Assembly (NCBI GenBank): GCA_964412195.1
Contig: CAYPNP010000001.1
Span: 186,001 to 250,000 of the forward strand
Direction of reading: 5' to 3'
Length of the DNA: 64,000 nt
DNA from: CAYPNP01 sp964412195
GTDB taxonomy: Bacteria > Acidobacteriota > JAAYUB01
In this document: one piece after another, positions 17,166 to 27,628 of the stretch
How the letters are laid out: each line of letters begins with the position of its first letter
Numbering within the stretch: the stretch's first letter is position 1
Position numbers and translations under genes: made by a program
The notes under the pieces: generated by a model
Told to the model about the DNA's origin: nothing
What the model saw: only the letters and a program-made list of their open reading frames with translations
The model's database searches: none

Positions 17166-18803
17166 ATGTGGAACCTCCGGCTGGAGCGGATCAGCCTGGA
17201 TCGGCTGCCCGGAATGAACCGGCTGTACATGGATCTGTGTGCCCGTCCCGAGCTGAGGGGCCGGTTCCTCGGAGATCCCGGATGGGACCTGGCCGCCCTG
17301 GGGGAACGGGCGGGATTGGTCGACCGGCCGGTGAGGGCGTTGTCCGACCTGGTCCGCCTGAATGCGGGACTGGGCGCGGAATGCGATGCCTCCCTGGAGC
17401 AGCTCCGCCGGCGGGGCGCGGTCTGTGTCGTGACAGGCCAGCAGGCCGGGCTCCTGGGCGGTCCGGCGTACACCCTTCTCAAGGCATTGACGGTGGTTTC
17501 GCTGGTGCGGGCCCTGCGGACCGAGGGGATCCCCTCGGCCGGCATCTTCTGGGTGGCTTCGGAAGACCACGACGCCGCGGAGGTGTGCGAGACCGTCCTG
17601 TTCGCTCCCGGGGCCGGCCTCCGGCGGTTGCGGGTGGAAGCGGGCGGGGACGTCCCGTGGCCGGTGGCGAGGCGGCGTTTCGGCGCGGACATCGAGACAG
17701 TCCTCGAGCAGGCGGCCTCCATCCTGCCCGCGGGCACCCACGCCGAGACCGTCCTGGGATGGATCCGGGAATGCTACCGGCCGGGTGCGGGTTGGGCGGA
17801 ATCGTTCCGCCTGCTCCTGCAGCGGCTCCTGGCCCCCTTGGGACTGCTTTTCTTCGACCCGATGGAGGCGGACCGCACCCCCCTGCTGAAGGACTTTCTT
17901 ACGCCCTTCCCCGTGGCCCGTGCGGCACTGATCCGGGGCGTCGCCGAGGCCGGCGACCGAATCCGCGAGGCTGGCTACCACCCCCAGGTGGATTTCATTC
18001 CCGAGCGCTCCTTCCTGTTCTTCCTCCATCCGGAGGCGGGCCGGAGGCGTGTCCTGGAGACGTCTCCCGGCTGGTTCGGCGTCGACGGGACACCGATGGC
18101 GTGGGCCGGCCAGGAATGGCCGTCGGTCCTGGAAAGGCACGCCGGTTCGTTCTCGCCAGACGCCCTGCTGCGGCCGGTGTTCCAAGACTGGCTTTTCCCC
18201 ACCGTGGCATACGTTGGCGGTCCGGCTGAGGTGGCCTACCAGGCACAGATCCGTTCCCTGTACCCAGCATGGGGACTGACGCCTCCCCTCCTGTGGCCCC
18301 GGTCCAGCGCCACCCTGATCAGTCCGGGCGCGGCGCGCCGGGCCGCTCAGTTGGGTTTGGACCTGAAAGATGTCATCCTCCGCCGGGACGAGGATCTGCT
18401 GTCGGAAATTCTGAGGGCGCAGGGCCGCCTGGAGCCGCTGGAACGCTTCCGGGAGTCCCGCCCGCCAGCCGAGGCGGCGCTGGAACGGTTGTCCGCCTCG
18501 CTGGAACAGGCGCCGGACGACGTCCGGCGATTCGCGGATTCCACGCTCGGCAAAGTCCGCAACCTCCTGGACAAGCTGGAAGAGCACGCCCACCGTCGGC
18601 TCAAGAACGAGCAGGACGACACCCGCCGCCGTTTCGAAGCTTTGGCCCAGGAGATTCTGCCGGAAGGGAATCTCCAGGAGCGGACCCTGAATCTACTTCC
18701 CTTGATCCTGGCCTTCGGTCCCGTTCTGCTGGCCGGCTTGGCGGCCGTGCTGGACCCCTTCGTCCGGGAGCATTGCCTGATTCACATGGAGGATCGCGAA
18801 TGA
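17166..18803 (+). CDS. bshC: Putative bacillithiol synthase BshC (cysteine-adding enzyme)
   Basis: 545 aa, the family's usual size. The signature VTGQQAGLLGGP is followed by YTLLKALT, then FWVASEDHDAAEV and DFIPERSFLFFL; the C-terminal third is coiled-coil rich. BshC joins cysteine to glucosaminyl-malate as the last step of bacillithiol synthesis. The ATG at 17166 has AAGGAG 6 nt upstream; the frame extends to 17094, but that overlaps a TAGAAT promoter-like box. Its TGA overlaps the next ATG (ATGA), giving translational coupling with bshB1. Confidence 0.92.
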   Translation: MWNLRLERISLDRLPGMNRLYMDLCARPELRGRFLGDPGWDLAALGERAGLVDRPVRALSDLVRLNAGLGAECDASLEQLRRRGAVCVVTGQQAGLLGGPAYTLLKALTVVSLVRALRTEGIPSAGIFWVASEDHDAAEVCETVLFAPGAGLRRLRVEAGGDVPWPVARRRFGADIETVLEQAASILPAGTHAETVLGWIRECYRPGAGWAESFRLLLQRLLAPLGLLFFDPMEADRTPLLKDFLTPFPVARAALIRGVAEAGDRIREAGYHPQVDFIPERSFLFFLHPEAGRRRVLETSPGWFGVDGTPMAWAGQEWPSVLERHAGSFSPDALLRPVFQDWLFPTVAYVGGPAEVAYQAQIRSLYPAWGLTPPLLWPRSSATLISPGAARRAAQLGLDLKDVILRRDEDLLSEILRAQGRLEPLERFRESRPPAEAALERLSASLEQAPDDVRRFADSTLGKVRNLLDKLEEHAHRRLKNEQDDTRRRFEALAQEILPEGNLQERTLNLLPLILAFGPVLLAGLAAVLDPFVREHCLIHMEDRE

Positions 18804-19546
18804 TCGTGTATGGACACGAAGAACCGGTGGACGTCTTGGTGGTCGGTGCGCACCCCGACGACGTGGAGATCTTTATGGGCGGCACCATCGCCCTGCTGGC
18901 CGCGCGGGGCCGGCGGGTCGGCCTGGTCGACCTGACGGTGGGGGAGAAGGGTAGCCGCGGAACGCCCGAGCAGCGCTTGGAGGAGAGCCGGGCGGCGGCC
19001 GAGGTCTTGGGCGCGACCTTCCGGATGAATCTCGGGCAGCCTGACGGCGACATCGCCACCACCCGGGAGTCCCGGCGGGCGATGATCCGACTGATCCGGA
19101 CGGTGCAGCCGGCGCTGGTCTTCTCCCACAACACGCGAGACCCCCATCCGGACCACGCCGCCTCGCACCATCTCGTGAAGGCCGGCTGCCACAATGCGGG
19201 GCTGGGCAAGATGGAACCGGATCTCCCGCCCCACCGGCCGAAGTACTTCTTCAGCTTTTCCCAACCGCATCGGGTGGTCCCCTCCTTCCTGGTGGACATT
19301 GGCGCGCACTGGGAGACCAAGATGGCCTCCATCCGCTGCCACCAGAGCCAGGTGGCGCCGCGTCAGCCGGGCGAGCCCCAGACCTATCTCGGACAGCACA
19401 GCTTCCTCCAGATCCTGGAGGCGCACTTCCGCAGCTACGGCGCCATGGTGGGCGCCCAGTTCGCCGAGGCGTTCTGCAGCGACAGCCTCCTGCTGGTGGA
19501 GGACCCGCTGACGGCCTTCGGGCAGAAACAAGGGCGGCTGCTATGA
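18800..19546 (+). CDS. bshB1: Bacillithiol biosynthesis deacetylase BshB1
   Basis: 248 aa of the PIG-L/LmbE fold. The zinc-binding motif is GAHPDDVEI near residue 15 and the second is HPDHAASH near residue 118. It removes the acetyl group from N-acetylglucosaminyl-malate. The ATG overlaps the bshC stop by 4 nt and its own stop overlaps the bshA start by 4 nt. The flanking bshC and bshA favour BshB1 over mycothiol or generic PIG-L deacetylases. Confidence 0.93.
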   Translation: MIVYGHEEPVDVLVVGAHPDDVEIFMGGTIALLAARGRRVGLVDLTVGEKGSRGTPEQRLEESRAAAEVLGATFRMNLGQPDGDIATTRESRRAMIRLIRTVQPALVFSHNTRDPHPDHAASHHLVKAGCHNAGLGKMEPDLPPHRPKYFFSFSQPHRVVPSFLVDIGAHWETKMASIRCHQSQVAPRQPGEPQTYLGQHSFLQILEAHFRSYGAMVGAQFAEAFCSDSLLLVEDPLTAFGQKQGRLL

Positions 19547-20694
19547 ACATCGGCATGGTCTGTTACCCCACCCACGGCGGCAGCGGGGTAGTGGCCACGG
19601 AGCTGAGCAAGGAGCTGGCCAAACGTGGCCATCAGGTCCACCTGATCAGTTATTCCCTGCCGTTCCGGATCTCCCAGACCAACGAGAACATCTGGTTCCA
19701 CAAGGTGGAGGTGTCCGCTTACCCCCTGTTCCGGTATCCGCCTTATTCACTGGAAGTCACAGCCACCATCCTGGACGTGGCCCGCAAGCACAAGCTGGAT
19801 GTGGTGCACGTCCACTACGCCATCCCGCACGGCATGTGCGGCTGGCAGGCCCGGGTGATGATGGCGGAAGAGGGAGTCCGGCTCCCCTTCATCACCACCC
19901 TCCACGGCACGGACATCACCATTGTCGGCAGCGAGCCGTCGATGGCGCCGATCACGCGCTTCATCCTCAAGCACTCCGACGTCATCACCACGGTCAGCGA
20001 GTCCATGCGCGACGAGACGGAGCAGTTTTTCCAAACCCGGTGCGGGATCCACGTGATCCCCAACTTCATCGATCCGGAGGTCTTCCACCGGCGCCCGCTC
20101 CCCGGATTCAGGCAGCGCCTGGCCGATCCCGGGGAGAGGATTCTGATCCACATGTCCAACTTCAGGCCGGTCAAGAACATCCTCCACATCATCCAGGCGT
20201 TCGCCCACGTCTGCCGACACCTGCCGTCCCGCCTCGTACTCATCGGCGACGGGCCGGAGCGCTCCCACGCCGAGGAGTTGGCCCAGCGGCTGAGTGTCGT
20301 CGAAAAGGTCCATTTCATGGGCACACAGGCCAACGTGACCGATTTCCTGTCGGTGGCGGACCTGTACCTGCAGGCCAGCCAGCACGAGAGTTTCGGCCTC
20401 TCCAGCCTGGAGGCCATGGCCTGCGGCGTGCCCGCCGTGGCGTATCGGGTGGGCGGCGTGCCGGAAGTGATCCTCGACGGGCGAACCGGACTCCTGGTGC
20501 CCCTGGACGATGCCGACGGCCTCGGGGCGGCCGCCCTCTCGATCCTCGCGGACGGGCAAAAGCTGCAATCCTTTTCAGCCGCCAGCCGCGACCGCGCCGT
20601 TTCCGTGTTCGGCGCCGACCGGGTGGTGCCGATGTACGAATTCGTTTACGAAGAACTTGCGGCCGGCCGGCGGCCTTGCCTGGCAGGGGAATAA
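19543..20694 (+). CDS. bshA: N-acetyl-alpha-D-glucosaminyl L-malate synthase BshA
   Basis: 383 aa GT-B glycosyltransferase of family GT4. The N-terminal domain has CYPTHGGSGVVATELSKELA and VHVHYAIPHG; the C-terminal UDP-sugar site has HESFGLSSLEAMACGVPAVA. It transfers GlcNAc from UDP-GlcNAc to L-malate, the first committed step of bacillithiol synthesis. Last gene of a coupled bshC-bshB1-bshA operon. No terminator was found before groES; the 187-bp gap has no gene. Confidence 0.94.
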   Translation: MNIGMVCYPTHGGSGVVATELSKELAKRGHQVHLISYSLPFRISQTNENIWFHKVEVSAYPLFRYPPYSLEVTATILDVARKHKLDVVHVHYAIPHGMCGWQARVMMAEEGVRLPFITTLHGTDITIVGSEPSMAPITRFILKHSDVITTVSESMRDETEQFFQTRCGIHVIPNFIDPEVFHRRPLPGFRQRLADPGERILIHMSNFRPVKNILHIIQAFAHVCRHLPSRLVLIGDGPERSHAEELAQRLSVVEKVHFMGTQANVTDFLSVADLYLQASQHESFGLSSLEAMACGVPAVAYRVGGVPEVILDGRTGLLVPLDDADGLGAAALSILADGQKLQSFSAASRDRAVSVFGADRVVPMYEFVYEELAAGRRPCLAGE

Positions 20695-20881
20695 TTCCCC
20701 AGCAGAAGACGAATTCCCCAATCCGGGAACTTCCTCCGCATCGGTTGGAGGCCCGGATACATCTGAAAAATGTGGGTTTTGAAGGATCGGCAGGCGGAAG
20801 CGGGATTTGGCATTTCCCTTGCGTTCGGGTCGCCGTTCTTTGTGCCGGACGTATAAAAATCTTTACATAAGGAGAGTGCCT

Positions 20882-21169
20882 ATGAAGATCAGACCGTTGC
20901 ATGACCGGATCATCGTGAAGCGGATCGAGGAGAAAGAGCAGGTGAAGGGCGGCATCATCATCCCCGACACCGCCAAGGAAAAGCCCCAGCAGGGCGAGGT
21001 GATCGCGGTGGGCAAGGGCAAGACCCTGGACAACGGCAAGGTTGTCGCCCCTGACGTGAAGCCGGGCGACCGGGTGCTGTTCGGCAAGTACTCCGGCAGC
21101 GAGTTCAAGCTCGACGACCAGGAGCTGCTGAGCATGCGGGAAGACGACATCCTCGGGATCATTGAATAA
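20882..21169 (+). CDS. groS: Co-chaperonin GroES
   Basis: 95 aa, full length. It starts MKIRPLHDRIIVKRI with mobile-loop sequence EKEQVKGGIIIPDTAKEKPQ and a C-terminal ILGIIE. It forms the heptameric lid of GroEL. AAGGAGAG precedes the start. I looked for a CIRCE operator (TTAGCACTC-N9-GAGTGCTAA) in the upstream region and see none, so heat control here is probably not HrcA/CIRCE based. Confidence 0.97.
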   Translation: MKIRPLHDRIIVKRIEEKEQVKGGIIIPDTAKEKPQQGEVIAVGKGKTLDNGKVVAPDVKPGDRVLFGKYSGSEFKLDDQELLSMREDDILGIIE

Positions 21170-21203
21170 CTGAAGGTACCATAATAACTTAAAGGAGATA
21201 CAC

Positions 21204-22832
<1,629 letters not shown>

Positions 22833-22854
22833 ACCACCCCAATTGAAGTAAGCA

Positions 22855-22888
22855 AAGGGCCCCGTCCGACGGGGCCCTTTTTGTTTTT
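22855..22888. terminator. Bidirectional intrinsic terminator after groEL
   Basis: Stem AAGGGCCCCGTC/GACGGGGCCCTT followed by TTTTGTTTTT on the plus strand, with an A-rich flank on the other side. It can serve groEL and the convergent thioredoxin gene. Confidence 0.9.
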
Positions 22889-22905
22889 CGAGGAAGCGGT
22901 GAGCC

Positions 22906-23370
22906 TTACTGGATGTTCTCCTGCTTCAGCAGGCTGATCACCTGTTCATAGGCGGCGTCGCCCTCCGCCTTCAGCTTGCCCTCGGGTGAATAGATCTTGA
23001 AATGGGGGATGCCCTGGAGCTGGAACTGCTGCGCCACCGGGGACGACCAGTCGATGCCGGTGACGTCCTTGCGGTTGATGTCCACCTTGACCACTACGAT
23101 ATCGCTTCGCTTCTCGGCCAGCTTGGTCAGGAGGGGGGAGATCCGGCGGCAGGGCGGGCAATACTGGCTGAAAAAGTCGAAAATGACCGTCTTGCCCTTG
23201 ACCAGGTGATCCTCCAGGTTGACAGTCTGGCCGAAGCCGATGACTTTTTCGCCGGCGGAGGTGTCGCTCTTCGTCCCGGTCTCGGGCGCGGTGGCGGTAC
23301 AGGCGGAGAAAGCGGGCAGCAACAGGGTGAGCAGCGTCGCCAGGACGATGTAACGGAAATTCGCTGACAT
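22906..23370 (-). CDS. Thioredoxin-fold lipoprotein
   Basis: 154 aa. A lipoprotein signal peptide (hydrophobic residues 7-20, lipobox FSAC with C24) is followed by a thioredoxin domain with active site C71-P-P-C74 and cis-Pro in GIPHFKIY. Expected at the outer face of the membrane as a disulfide reductase or oxidoreductase. The CPPC motif is that of reductive/TlpA-type thioredoxins rather than CGPC. Convergent with groEL across a shared terminator. Confidence 0.88.
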   Translation of the reverse strand: MSANFRYIVLATLLTLLLPAFSACTATAPETGTKSDTSAGEKVIGFGQTVNLEDHLVKGKTVIFDFFSQYCPPCRRISPLLTKLAEKRSDIVVVKVDINRKDVTGIDWSSPVAQQFQLQGIPHFKIYSPEGKLKAEGDAAYEQVISLLKQENIQ

Positions 23371-23433
23371 GGTTGTCTCCTCGTAGGTGAAATTACGTCC
23401 GTGGAAGAAAGAGAATGAAAGCCCTCCGGAGTT

Positions 23434-23724
23434 TCACTTTTTCGGGGTGGAATCCGGTGGGTACTGGCGGAAAAACACGCCGTATTTCTTTTCGGTGGAT
23501 TTTTCAAATTTATCTATGCGCACGACGGTGGCCGGAAGCGGAATGGCCAGAAACACTTCGGAACCGACGGGCAGGTCCTTCTCGGTGATGAAGCAAGCGC
23601 CGGACTTGCTGATGTCCACCGTTTTGACGATTTCTTCGAAGTCCTTACCGTGAACGTCTTTCCCCCGCAGCCGCATGTGGAACTTCACCCGGACTCTCCG
23701 GTTGCGTCGTGTGTTGTTCTCCAC
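23434..23724 (-). CDS. PilZ-domain protein (probable cyclic-di-GMP binding)
   Basis: 96 aa from a GTG start with GGAG 7 nt upstream. The PilZ signature is present: an N-terminal Arg-rich box (RRNRRVRV) and DISKSGAC matching D-x-S-x-x-G. It probably binds cyclic-di-GMP. The frame extends to 23823, but the in-frame ATG at 23754 overlaps a promoter -10 (TTGATT-16-TACAAT on the minus strand), so the transcript would start after it and the GTG is preferred. Confidence 0.82.
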   Translation of the reverse strand: MENNTRRNRRVRVKFHMRLRGKDVHGKDFEEIVKTVDISKSGACFITEKDLPVGSEVFLAIPLPATVVRIDKFEKSTEKKYGVFFRQYPPDSTPKK

Positions 23725-23943
23725 CGTGGTGCTCCGTCTGAGTTTTAATCTCATTGTATGCAAAGGCTCGAAAAAATCAATCCTTTTCGGATTTGCGGGT
23801 GTTCCCGACGGCGGCCAGACCATCCCTCCACCGCCATGAGATGCGTGCCGGCGGCGGGATGTTCAGGAAATCGCTGCGCTTGCATTTTGGGCTTGTTTCT
23901 GGAATGATGACTCGGCCCGCATCGACACCCGGGCAGACAAACC

Positions 23944-26388
23944 ATGGACTGGAACCAGCGCCTCCTCCCCCTCCGGGAACTGAACACTGCCCCCGGCCCG
24001 AAATCGACGGGCGGCCTGCCGGCCCGCCTGGCCCGATTGGTGGCCCACCAGGAATCGGCGTGGCCCGAGTTGGCCGCGGCACGGGATACCTGGTTCGCCT
24101 GCCGCTACCGGGAGGTCGACCTGGGGCCGTTTTCCGTCCTGCTCCAGTCCAATCCTGTCCGGGAACTCAGCGTCTCCGCGGCGGTCGACAGGGCGGCGAT
24201 CCGCCGGCGGCCCTGTTTCCTGTGCGCGGACAACATGCCGGAACCCGAGCGGGGCCTGTCCCTCGACCGGGATTTTGCGCTCTTCCTGAACCCATTCCCG
24301 ATCTTCTACCCGCACCCGGTGGCCGTCCATCGGGATCACCGGTCCCAATCGCTGGACGGCGCGCTGTCGGCCATGCTGGCCGCCAGCCGGCGCCTCGCCG
24401 GGGCGTACACCGTGCTATACAACGGGCCCCGCTGTGGGGCCTCGGCGCCCGATCACCTTCATTTTCAGGCTTTCCCCAGCGGCGGAACGCCCCTGGAAAC
24501 GGACCTCCGGCTGGTTGGACGGCCCGGCTGGGACCGCCACCGGTCCATGCTTCTCGACACTGACCACGGCCGCGTCTTCACGATGACGGACTATGGGCGG
24601 ACGGTGCTGGTGCTCCAGGGGGCGGAGGGTGCCTGGCTGCTCCGTGCAGTGGACCGCCTCGTGGCCGCTCTGCCGCCGGGACCGGAGGGCGAAGAACCTC
24701 TCCTGAACCTGGTGGGCTGGTACGATCGGCAATGGACCCTGTGTATTTTCCCGCGCCGCCGGCACCGGCCGCTGGATTACTCCACCCGCCCCGGCCAGGG
24801 GGTGCTGGTCAGCCCGGGGTCCATCGACCTGGCCGGCCTGGTGATCACCCCGCGGCGGGAGGATTTCGAGACGCTGGATGCGAAGAGGATCCGGGGGATC
24901 TTCGACGAGGTCTGCCTCCCGGCGGAAGAGCTGCCCGTCCTGGCGGACGCCTTGGTTCCCCGCCGGAAACGTCCCCGACCAGCGCCGCGGCCGGCACCCG
25001 CAGTCGGCGGCCAGGCTGGGGCCGCGCTGCCGGCTTCCGGAAGCCCCCCCGGACGGGAACCGGATTTGCGGGTGGGGCTGATCGAGAACCAGGCGGCCGT
25101 CGAGTTCCGTCTGGACGGCCCGTGGCGGCTGGCCGGCCGCTCCGTGCCCGCTGGCTGGTTCCACGCGGAATCGGGCGGCGGCCATGTCCGGCTGGCCACG
25201 CCCGACGGGCGGATCGTGGACCTGGGCGCCCTGCCGCCGATGGAGCCCGGAGGCCGGGAGGCGACGTTCACCGTCCGCGGCGTCACCATCGGAGTGGATT
25301 TTCACTGGCAACGCCGGCAGGACCAGTCCTTCCGAGGAGCGCTGGAACTGCAGTCCAGCACCGAAGGGGGCCTGGCGGTGGTCAACCGGCTTCCGCTCGA
25401 GGAGTATCTGGCCTGCGTCATCGCCTCGGAGATGCGCGCCGATGCCCCGCTGGAGTTTCTGCGCACCCACGCGGTCATTTCGCGGAGCTGGTTGCTGGCC
25501 CAACTGGAAGCGGCCAAGCAGGATCCGGAGGCGGGGCCGAAGGCGTTCCCGCCGCTGCCCGGCCGCCTCCTCGCCTGGACTGACCGCCAGCGGCACCGGG
25601 AGTTCGATGTCTGCGCCGACGACCACTGCCAGCGGTACCAGGGCCTCGGGCGGGTGGAACGACCGGAGGTCCGGCAGGCGGTGGAGGACACCCGCGGCCT
25701 GGTCCTGGCTGACGCTCTCGGCGTGGTCGACGCGCGCTTCTCGAAATGTTGCGGCGGGGTAAGCGAGGTCTTCCGATCGGCGTGGGGCGACGAGAATCCG
25801 CCCAGCCTGAAACCGGTGCGGGACCTGCAACCGGCTGGCGGGCCGCTCCCTGACCTGACCGTGGAAGCGGCCGCCCGCCGCTGGATCGAATCGGAGCCGG
25901 AGTCGTTCTGCCAGGTGTCGGATCCGGAAATCCTCGGCCGCATCCTGCCGGATTTTGATCTCGAAACCACCCGGTTCTACCGTTGGGAAATGGCGGTCGA
26001 TGCCCGCGACCTGGCGGCCTTGGTCCACGCCAAGTCCGGCTGGGATCCGGGGGAGTTGCTGGAAATGGTCCCCGTCCAGCGGGGCTTTTCCGGGCGGCTG
26101 GTGCGGCTGCTCCTGATCGGCACCCGCGGGCGGCTGCTGGTGGGCAAGGAACTGGAAATACGCCGGCTGCTCTCCCCCACCCACCTGTACAGCTCGGCGT
26201 TCACGGCCGCTCCCGAGGCCGGCCCCGCGGGGCGCCCTCGCGCCTTCCGCTTCCGGGGCGCCGGCTGGGGTCACGGCGTCGGGCTCTGCCAGATCGGGGC
26301 GGCAGCCATGGCCTGCCGGGGCTTCGATCACCGTCAAATCCTGGCGCATTACTTTCCCGGCGCCCGGCTCGATCGGTGGTACCCGTGA
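23944..26388 (+). CDS. Fusion of a DUF4922-like GalT/HIT-superfamily nucleotidyltransferase domain with a SpoIID/LytB domain
   Basis: 814 aa. Residues ~1-330 resemble DUF4922/GalT-type nucleotidyltransferases, with PCFLCADNMPEPERGL near residue 90 and a nucleophile-type motif DHLHFQ near residue 170. Residues ~375-814 form a SpoIID/LytB domain: LEEYLACVIASEM near 490 (Glu of SEM matches the catalytic Glu of SpoIID lytic transglycosylases), ISRSWLL, SKCCGGVSEVF, and GHGVGLCQIGAA near 775. No signal peptide is seen, unusual for SpoIID. The next gene, kinase-like, overlaps its stop (GTGA). Together they may process peptidoglycan sugars (inference). Confidence 0.82.
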   Translation: MDWNQRLLPLRELNTAPGPKSTGGLPARLARLVAHQESAWPELAAARDTWFACRYREVDLGPFSVLLQSNPVRELSVSAAVDRAAIRRRPCFLCADNMPEPERGLSLDRDFALFLNPFPIFYPHPVAVHRDHRSQSLDGALSAMLAASRRLAGAYTVLYNGPRCGASAPDHLHFQAFPSGGTPLETDLRLVGRPGWDRHRSMLLDTDHGRVFTMTDYGRTVLVLQGAEGAWLLRAVDRLVAALPPGPEGEEPLLNLVGWYDRQWTLCIFPRRRHRPLDYSTRPGQGVLVSPGSIDLAGLVITPRREDFETLDAKRIRGIFDEVCLPAEELPVLADALVPRRKRPRPAPRPAPAVGGQAGAALPASGSPPGREPDLRVGLIENQAAVEFRLDGPWRLAGRSVPAGWFHAESGGGHVRLATPDGRIVDLGALPPMEPGGREATFTVRGVTIGVDFHWQRRQDQSFRGALELQSSTEGGLAVVNRLPLEEYLACVIASEMRADAPLEFLRTHAVISRSWLLAQLEAAKQDPEAGPKAFPPLPGRLLAWTDRQRHREFDVCADDHCQRYQGLGRVERPEVRQAVEDTRGLVLADALGVVDARFSKCCGGVSEVFRSAWGDENPPSLKPVRDLQPAGGPLPDLTVEAAARRWIESEPESFCQVSDPEILGRILPDFDLETTRFYRWEMAVDARDLAALVHAKSGWDPGELLEMVPVQRGFSGRLVRLLLIGTRGRLLVGKELEIRRLLSPTHLYSSAFTAAPEAGPAGRPRAFRFRGAGWGHGVGLCQIGAAAMACRGFDHRQILAHYFPGARLDRWYP

Positions 26389-27473
26389 CGCCCCCGCCCG
26401 CACCCTTTATGGATTTCCTGAAGTCAGTCTTCCGCCGGCGGTTCGGTGCCGGAGCGGATGGAGAGCCGGTGGAGATCGGCCGGGGCGGATCCCGCCGCCG
26501 CTATTTCCGGCTCGGCACGCCGCCCCGCAGCCTTGTGGGACTCCTGAGCCCCGATCCGCCTGCCGACCCGCGGGGTGTCACTGAAAACGACGCGTTCCTG
26601 TACGTGGCCCGCCACCTGGCCGCCGCCGGGGTGGATGTGCCGGCCGTCCACGAGGCGCGCCTGCCGGAGGGCTGGTTCGCCCTGGAGGATCTGGGCCCAG
26701 TCCTGCTCTACGACCTGTATCGTCAGGCGGGGCACACTCCCGAATTAGAAGGGCTGTATGCTTCTTCGGCCCGGCGATTGGCGGCGATCCACATACGGGG
26801 GACACCCGGCTTCGACCCGCGCCGCACCCACAATCCCGACTGGGACGCCGCCTTCGCCCGGCAGCAGGAGTCCGGCTACTTCCAGCGGTCGTTCCTCCGG
26901 GGATGGCTCGGCTGGGAACCTGCCGGGCTGGATGCCGACCTGGACCGGCTGGCCGGAGCGGTGTCCGCGTGCTGGGAACCGTGGTTCCTGTACCGGGATT
27001 TCCAGAGCCAAAACATCGCCGTGCAGGGGAACCGGCTGCGTTTCTTCGACTTCCAGGGTGCCCGGCACGGACCGCGCCAGTACGACCTGGCCTCCCTGCT
27101 GTGCGATTCCTATGTGGAACTGCCGGCCGGGTGGCAGTCCCGTCTCGTCGATGCATATCTTGCGGAGGTTGCGGCCCTGGATCCGGCCTTTGACGACGGG
27201 GGATTCGCCCGGGGCTGGCCCGTGGTGGCCGCCCACCGGCTAATGCAAGCGCTGGGGGCGTACGGGTATCTTTCCACGGTGGCGGGCAAACCGTGGTTCC
27301 AGGAGCACATCCCCGCGGCCCTCCGCCTGCTGAGCCGGCTGCTGGAACAGTCTCCCACCCTGCGGGAGTACACGGTCCTCTCGCGCTGCGTGGACCGGTT
27401 GCCTGCCTTGGCCAGGCGGCGGCTTGAAGCAGGCGCGGCGGATTCCGCCGCACCCTCGGCAGATGGCGATTGA
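26385..27473 (+). CDS. Aminoglycoside-phosphotransferase-fold kinase, AmgK/MurNAc-kinase-like
   Basis: 362 aa from GTG 26385 (overlapping the previous stop), or 354 aa from ATG 26409. The kinase catalytic loop reads LYRDFQSQNIAV and the metal-binding motif FFDFQGARHGPRQYDLASLL, as in APH-fold sugar kinases of the AmgK type, which phosphorylate MurNAc/GlcNAc at C1. An N-terminal GRGGSRRRYFRL matches the nucleotide loop of that group. Tight coupling to a nucleotidyltransferase-SpoIID fusion supports a cell-wall sugar substrate but does not prove it. Confidence 0.78.
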   Translation: MTPPPAPFMDFLKSVFRRRFGAGADGEPVEIGRGGSRRRYFRLGTPPRSLVGLLSPDPPADPRGVTENDAFLYVARHLAAAGVDVPAVHEARLPEGWFALEDLGPVLLYDLYRQAGHTPELEGLYASSARRLAAIHIRGTPGFDPRRTHNPDWDAAFARQQESGYFQRSFLRGWLGWEPAGLDADLDRLAGAVSACWEPWFLYRDFQSQNIAVQGNRLRFFDFQGARHGPRQYDLASLLCDSYVELPAGWQSRLVDAYLAEVAALDPAFDDGGFARGWPVVAAHRLMQALGAYGYLSTVAGKPWFQEHIPAALRLLSRLLEQSPTLREYTVLSRCVDRLPALARRRLEAGAADSAAPSADGD

Positions 27474-27628
27474 GAAGCGCCCCGGAACATTGCCGGCCCG
27501 CAGCCCGTATACTGCTTCTTAATTTCGAACTGCTGGAGGAGGGACATTCCCCAGGCGCCGAATCGGTTCCGCCCACACCGTTCCATTCCGGTGCGGGAAT
27601 GCCTTCTTCCCATCTCAAGGAGTGACAT

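Noticed and set aside
20695..20881. CIRCE heat-shock operator before groESL
   Set aside because: Only an isolated GAGTGCC is present next to the start; no inverted repeat of the CIRCE type exists.
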